This document shows, in pieces, positions 60,005 to 64,000 of a stretch of 64,000 nt of DNA (position 1 is the stretch's first letter; the number at the start of each line of letters is the position of its first letter). The stretch is from Bacteroidaceae bacterium (GTDB lineage Bacteria > Bacteroidota > Bacteroidia > Bacteroidales > Bacteroidaceae), in assembly GCA_024688885.1 (NCBI GenBank), contig JAILDV010000050.1:62001-126000 (forward strand). The letters run 5' to 3'. The notes below the pieces were generated by a model. The model was not told the origin of the DNA. It saw only the letters and a list, made by a program, of their open reading frames with translations, and did no database searches. Position numbers and translations under genes: made by a program.

Positions 60005-60709
60005 ATGAAAAACTTAGTATTCCTTACCGGTGCGGGCATGTCGGCTGAGAGCGGCATCAGCACCTTCCGCGACAGCGGTGGCCTCTGGGAACAGTATCCC
60101 GTAGAGGCAGTGGCAAGCATCCAAGGCTACGAACGTGACCCGGAACTGGTGCAGAAGTTTTACAACGAGCGCCGCCAGCAACTGAGCAGCGTGATGCCCA
60201 ACGAAGGTCATAAACTGGTGGCAAGCCTTGAGGACAAGTTCAATGTAACAGTCATCACACAGAATGTTGACAATCTGCACGAACGTGCTGGTTCAAAGAA
60301 CATTATCCACCTGCACGGAGAACTGATGAAAGCCACTTCCTCACGTGACCCTAACAATCCGAACTGCATCGTCACCTTGCCCGAAGACAACCCCGTTATC
60401 AAGATGGGCGACAAGGCGAAAGACGGCAGTCAGCTTCGTCCTTTCATCGTATGGTTTGGCGAAAGCGTACCCATGATTGAACCCGCCATCGAAAAGGTGA
60501 GAGAAGCAGATATCCTCGTCATCATCGGCACCTCGCTCAATGTTTATCCCGCTGCCGGATTGCTGAATTATGCCAATGGGCATTGCAAAATATATCTCAT
60601 CGATCCCAAAGAAGTACCTTACAACCCAAGCCTGGGCATTCATCACATCATGAAGGGAGCCAGCGAGGGGATGAAAGAGTTGTGCAGGCTGTTGGAAGAG
60701 GAGAAGTAA
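60005..60709 (+). CDS. cobB: Sir2-family NAD-dependent protein deacylase
   Basis: A 234-residue sirtuin that removes acyl groups from lysine using NAD. Motifs: GAGMSAESGISTFRDSGGLW (9-28), TQNVDNLHERAG with the NAD-contact N-D, catalytic histidine in HLHGELM, RPFIVWFGES and GTSLNVYPAAGL. Y-x-x-R in KFYNERRQQ (about 53-62) matches class III (SIRT5-like) enzymes that prefer succinyl or malonyl groups. The four zinc-binding cysteines usual between HLHG and RPFIVWFGE are missing; the segment SSRDPNNPNCIVTLPED has one cysteine. It is followed directly by a GTGAAAA-type inverted repeat. Confidence 0.9.
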   Translation: MKNLVFLTGAGMSAESGISTFRDSGGLWEQYPVEAVASIQGYERDPELVQKFYNERRQQLSSVMPNEGHKLVASLEDKFNVTVITQNVDNLHERAGSKNIIHLHGELMKATSSRDPNNPNCIVTLPEDNPVIKMGDKAKDGSQLRPFIVWFGESVPMIEPAIEKVREADILVIIGTSLNVYPAAGLLNYANGHCKIYLIDPKEVPYNPSLGIHHIMKGASEGMKELCRLLEEEK

Positions 60710-60798
60710 AAAGTGAAGAGTGAAAAATCCAAGTTACTTGCCATCCAGATGATTGGATACTTAGATTTTTCACTCTTCACTCTTCACTTTTCACTTTA
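60708..60798. repeat. GTGAAAA-type inverted-repeat element after cobB
   Basis: AAAGTGAAGAGTGAAAAATCC is matched by GATTTTTCACTCTTCAC and further TTTTCAC units. It is related in arms and in TAAC/GTTAC-like inner bases to the element at 12868-12971. It begins at the cobB stop codon. Confidence 0.75.
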
Positions 60799-60867
60799 AT
60801 ACATCCTAATATAGCATAAAATCCGTTAAAATCGGGCGTAACGCTTCGCTAATGCAAAAATTGTTCG

Positions 60868-60875
60868 TAATTTTG
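60868..60875 (+). promoter_or_regulatory. promoter -7 box of the DUF6242-bamA operon
   Basis: TAATTTTG followed by GCA; the ATG at 60907 leaves a leader of about 27 nt. The -33 region is not consensus. Confidence 0.55.
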
Positions 60876-60906
60876 CACCGTTTTGTATATTGGCTTATTG
60901 CGAACA

Positions 60907-62262
60907 ATGAAGAATTTAGATAAAAAGCATACGTTCAAGAGCATGACCGTGCTGATGATTATCGTGTTTACACTCGTGTCATGCATGGGAAGCGATAATG
61001 TTGAAACCACACCCGAATGTGCCATTACAGCCTTCTCAGTCAGCAGCATCACCAGCGATGTCAAGACCAAGAAGTATGATCAATATGGTCACGCTTCTGA
61101 CACACTCGTTTCAAGAACGATATACGGCAGTCAGATTTTCTTTAACATCGACCAACTGAACGGCCATATCTACACCGTCGATTCATTGCCTAACTGGGTA
61201 GACTTGTCAAAAGTGATAGCAAACGTCAATGCACAGGGAAATGTCTATTACAAGTTGCAGGAGAACGACGAACTCTACTATCCGTTGAATTCAGGTTCGA
61301 CAATCATCGACTTCAACAAAACTGTGGAGTTGTTGTGTGAATCGACGGACAAACTTTCCAAAAGAATTTACAAGGTGGACATCTATAAGCATGTGGGATA
61401 TACCGACACGCTGGAATGGGAAGCCACCACTTCCGACCTTACCATCACAGGAGCCAGCAAAGCGTTCCATGTTGACGGCAAAGTCTTTGTTTTTGCCCAG
61501 AACGACCATCATCAACCTGTCGTGACCATTGCCGCTGCTGATGATGCCTCCCAATGGAGCACACCGAAAACAATCCCTGTGGACAACAGTTCCATAGTGC
61601 TTTTCAACCACAACTTCTATGGTTTGGGCGACGACGGCTACATCTACCGTTCCAATCCCGCACAACAAGCCGCCACATGGACAAAGGCCTCCAATCAATC
61701 AGTGGAGCGTCTGTTGGCAGCTGATGCATACTACCTCTATGCTTACGATGGCACATCCATCATCGGCTCATCCGACCTCAGCACGTGGACAGTAGACAAG
61801 GCGGGTGACTTGGACATGCTGCCAGAAACATCCATCAACGCCATCACCTATCCTTCCGGCACGAACTCCAATCTGCAGATGGTGGTGATGACCGGAATCT
61901 CAAGTCAGAACAGCAAAAACGGGGTGACATGGTGCAAGAGTTCCACATTGGACACGAGCACCAACCTGCCTTGGGCTTACATACAAGTGACTCCTGACAA
62001 CACCTACGGAATGCCACACCTCGATTACCCCAGCGTGACCTACTATAACGGAGCGCTGTATGCCATCGGAGTGGAGAAGGATGCTTACGCCGAACTGTAC
62101 CGTTCAGACGACAATGGCATCACGTGGCATCCTCAATCGGAGAAATACCCCACGCCACAAGACCTGAAACCAGTCAATGGTGTAGCCAGCATCGTAGCAG
62201 TGGGCAAAGATCTGTGGATTATCCAAGAAAACGGCAAGGTATGGCAAGGCTCTATACAATAA
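60907..62262 (+). CDS. DUF6242 lipoprotein
   Basis: A 451-residue exported lipoprotein; the start is at 60907 (MKNLDKKHTF), since the upstream ATG adds nothing. The signal segment MTVLMIIVFTLVSC ends in the lipobox cysteine. The domain begins CAITAFSVSSITSD and continues with several W/S-rich beta-propeller-like repeats (WSTPKTIPVDNSSIVLFNHNFYGLGDDGYIYRS; ATWTKASNQSVERLLAADAYYLYAYDGTSII; NGITWHPQSEKYPTPQDLKPV). It belongs to DUF6242, function unknown. It is the first gene of an operon with a DUF6089 protein, uppS and bamA, suggesting an envelope role. Its end overlaps the next gene by 22 bp. Confidence 0.85.
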   Translation: MKNLDKKHTFKSMTVLMIIVFTLVSCMGSDNVETTPECAITAFSVSSITSDVKTKKYDQYGHASDTLVSRTIYGSQIFFNIDQLNGHIYTVDSLPNWVDLSKVIANVNAQGNVYYKLQENDELYYPLNSGSTIIDFNKTVELLCESTDKLSKRIYKVDIYKHVGYTDTLEWEATTSDLTITGASKAFHVDGKVFVFAQNDHHQPVVTIAAADDASQWSTPKTIPVDNSSIVLFNHNFYGLGDDGYIYRSNPAQQAATWTKASNQSVERLLAADAYYLYAYDGTSIIGSSDLSTWTVDKAGDLDMLPETSINAITYPSGTNSNLQMVVMTGISSQNSKNGVTWCKSSTLDTSTNLPWAYIQVTPDNTYGMPHLDYPSVTYYNGALYAIGVEKDAYAELYRSDDNGITWHPQSEKYPTPQDLKPVNGVASIVAVGKDLWIIQENGKVWQGSIQ

Positions 62263-62903
62263 TTGCGACCATCCTCCTCGCCGTGAATGTCCATGCGCAA
62301 GAATTGGAATATGCATTGGAGCTCGGCGCAATGGGCGGTTCCGGTTTCTATATGGGTGACGCCAACACCAACGGCTTCTACAAGAATGTGACGATGGCTG
62401 GCGGATTGATGGGGCGATACAACATCAACCCACGCATGGCGCTCAAATTTGACCTCGGCTTCGGAAGCGTGAAGGGCAATGCCAGCAAGGGCAAGAACAA
62501 GTTCCCCGAAAAGACGGGACAGAAATGGGACTTCAACAACTCGTTGGTTGACGTAGGTTGCCAATACGAACTCAACTTCTGGGGCTATGGCACTGGAACA
62601 GGATTCAAAGGCAGCAAGCGACTCTCACCATACATCCAAATGGGCTTGGGATTCACCTACGGCAACAAGGAACTGACCATGAACATTCCCGTTGGATTTG
62701 GTATCAAATACAAGTTCAAGCCACGCTGGAATGTGGGCATCGACTGGTCCATGCGCTTCTCCATGAGCGACAAACTGGACGGCATCGAGGATCCCTACAA
62801 AGTCAAGAGCGGGTTCTTGAAGAATAAGGACAGCTACTCTTGGACGATGGTGTACATCTCCTACGACCTTTGTCCAAAGTACAGAAAATGTAACAACGAT
62901 TAA
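62241..62903 (+). CDS. DUF6089 outer-membrane beta-barrel protein
   Basis: A 220-residue protein from the ATG at 62241 (MARLYTIIATILLAVNVHAQ), which gives a clean signal peptide. The mature part is an eight-stranded-type barrel (LEYALELGAMGGSGFYMGDAN; MALKFDLGFGSVKGNASKG; YIQMGLGFTYGNKELTMNIPVG; WNVGIDWSMRFSMSDKLDG). It belongs to DUF6089, regularly found just upstream of uppS and bamA in Bacteroidales. An accessory role in outer-membrane assembly is inferred only from that neighbourhood. It overlaps the previous gene by 22 bp and lies 12 bp before uppS. Confidence 0.85.
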   Translation: MARLYTIIATILLAVNVHAQELEYALELGAMGGSGFYMGDANTNGFYKNVTMAGGLMGRYNINPRMALKFDLGFGSVKGNASKGKNKFPEKTGQKWDFNNSLVDVGCQYELNFWGYGTGTGFKGSKRLSPYIQMGLGFTYGNKELTMNIPVGFGIKYKFKPRWNVGIDWSMRFSMSDKLDGIEDPYKVKSGFLKNKDSYSWTMVYISYDLCPKYRKCNND

Positions 62904-62915
62904 GACATCATAATC

Positions 62916-63656
62916 ATGTATAAAGAGCAAATAGATATGACCCGATTGCCACGCCACATTGCCATCATTATGGATGGTAACGGACGATGGGCAAAAGCGC
63001 AAGGCAAAGAACGCACCTTTGGTCACCAGGAAGGGGCTGAACGTGTGCATGACATCATGACCGAAGCCGTCAAATTGGGCATTGACTATCTCACTCTCTA
63101 TACATTCTCCACTGAAAACTGGAATCGCCCTGAAGAAGAGGTGGCAGCTTTGATGGCATTGCTGCTTAAGCACTTGGAAGAGGAGCTCTTCATGAAGAAC
63201 AACGCCCGCTTCCGCGTGATTGGCGACACTCAACGACTGCCAAAAACCGTACAGGAAGCTTGCGCCTATCTGGAGCAACGCACCAGCAACAACACTGGCA
63301 CCTGCATGGTGCTGGCACTCAGCTACTCTTCGAAATGGGAACTCACCCAAGCAGTGAAGCAAATTGCCACGAAAGTGAAGGAAGGAACACTCAACGCGGA
63401 GGACATCTGCGAAGAGACTATCAACCAGCACCTTGCCACCAACTTTATGCCCGACCCGGAACTGATGATTCGCACCGGTGGTGAGGAGAGACTGAGCAAC
63501 TACCTACTGTGGCAGTGTGCCTACTCCGAGTTCTACTTCACGGAAACCTACTGGCCAGACTTCCATGAGGAAGACTTCTGCAAGGCGATTGTAGACTATC
63601 AGGGGCGCCAACGCCGTTTCGGCAAGACTGGCGAACAAGTGACTGAGAATAAATAA
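62916..63656 (+). CDS. uppS: isoprenyl transferase (undecaprenyl diphosphate synthase)
   Basis: A 246-residue cis-prenyltransferase making the C55 carrier for peptidoglycan and surface glycans. Motifs: [17 protein letters not shown] with the catalytic Asp-Gly-Asn and arginine (about 14-30), then [13 protein letters not shown], and the C-terminal [27 protein letters not shown]. The [14 protein letters not shown] start is short and normal. It lies between a DUF6089 gene and bamA. Confidence 0.96.
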   Translation: MYKEQIDMTRLPRHIAIIMDGNGRWAKAQGKERTFGHQEGAERVHDIMTEAVKLGIDYLTLYTFSTENWNRPEEEVAALMALLLKHLEEELFMKNNARFRVIGDTQRLPKTVQEACAYLEQRTSNNTGTCMVLALSYSSKWELTQAVKQIATKVKEGTLNAEDICEETINQHLATNFMPDPELMIRTGGEERLSNYLLWQCAYSEFYFTETYWPDFHEEDFCKAIVDYQGRQRRFGKTGEQVTENK

Positions 63657-63678
63657 CGATATACATTATATAATATAC

Positions 63679-64000
63679 ATGAGGATTTTAAGATTCATCA
63701 TACTCACATCCGTCTTTCTTCTTTCTTCGTTTGTGACCCTCAAGGCACAAGTGCAGACAGAACCAAACGTCGTGTACGGACAAGAGAAGAAGTACGAGAT
63801 TGGAGGAATCGCTGTGGAAGGTGTCACAAACTACGACGACTACATACTCATCGGACTTTCAGGACTCACCGTTGGCGAGATGATTTCCGTACCTGGCGAT
63901 GAAATCACGGCTGCAGTCAAGAGATATTGGAAACAAGGACTCTTCTCTTCTGTGAAAATTGCGGCAGACAGTATCGTGGATGGAAAGGTCTATCTGAAAA
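63679..64000 (+). CDS. bamA: outer-membrane assembly factor BamA (partial, cut by window end)
   Basis: The first 107 codons of bamA. The signal peptide begins MRILRFIILTSVFLLSSFV and ends near LKAQ; the first POTRA domain starts at KKYEIGGIAVEGVTNYDDYILIGLSGLTVGE, with AVKRYWKQGLFSSVKI typical of POTRA helix and strand. It inserts barrel proteins into the outer membrane. It starts 22 bp after uppS, and the POTRA/barrel remainder lies outside the window. TamA-like proteins are the alternative; gene order favours BamA. Confidence 0.88.
   Translation, partial: MRILRFIILTSVFLLSSFVTLKAQVQTEPNVVYGQEKKYEIGGIAVEGVTNYDDYILIGLSGLTVGEMISVPGDEITAAVKRYWKQGLFSSVKIAADSIVDGKVYLK

Overview
The window is chromosomal DNA of a member of the Bacteroidota, most likely Bacteroidales and probably a gut or rumen Prevotella-type organism. 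The grounds are promoters of the TTTG-N19/20-TAnnTTTG form, a fused murF-alr gene, DUF4954, DUF5686, DUF6089, DUF6242 and GSCFA proteins, a PorZ-like type IX secretion component with C-terminal sorting signals on secreted proteins, a C10 (interpain/streptopain-like) protease and two secreted GH3 glycosidases. These rest on family recognition from the translations; no database was searched.

Layout. 1-667: intergenic repeats. 668-5936 (minus): a three-gene restriction-modification operon of the LlaJI/BsuMI kind (C5-cytosine methyltransferase, McrB-like AAA+ GTPase, LlaJI-like nuclease). 5937-6544 (minus): a perfect promoter and a roughly 570-nt region with several long complementary arms, ending in an intrinsic terminator whose U-tract touches the methyltransferase start codon and whose 5' arm can pair elsewhere. 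This is the best candidate for an undescribed element. 6545-8174: long non-coding stretch with dispersed repeats and two arrays of exactly 23-bp period. 8175-18172: a GH3/lipoprotein pair, class I fumarase, frr-rsgA-TPR and a second GH3. 18270-21435: tRNA-Asn, DUF4954 and hflX. 21602-25263: two glycosyltransferases and a SulP transporter interrupted by an in-frame amber codon. 25507-29559: a large secreted modular protein. 30009-40444: prmC, porZ, three GT2 glycosyltransferases and an FkbH-ACP-MBOAT-SGNH acyl-transfer cassette. 40395-46394: C10 protease, murF-alr, GSCFA protein and lipoprotein. 46546-54427: gpmI, a DUF5686 outer-membrane protein and a second large secreted modular protein. 54533-64000: RNase R, NAD-dependent epimerase, PAP2-like protein, radical SAM protein, sirtuin, and DUF6242-DUF6089-uppS-bamA, with bamA cut by the window edge.

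How the genes work together. The envelope is the main theme: glycosyltransferases and an O-acylation cassette for surface glycans, murF-alr for peptidoglycan, uppS for the lipid carrier, bamA for outer-membrane assembly, and porZ for type IX secretion of proteins such as the two large modular ones. Core translation genes (frr, rsgA, hflX, prmC, tRNA-Asn, rnr) are scattered among them.

A second theme is repeat invasion. Many different sequences occur as tandem repeats with a period of exactly 7 bp or exactly 23 bp, both between genes and in frame inside genes (prmC, the DUF4954 gene, the GSCFA gene, and the start of one glycosyltransferase). A separate palindromic element has been inserted twice in frame into murF-alr. 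Because 7 and 23 are not multiples of 3, copy-number change at these sites would shift the reading frame.
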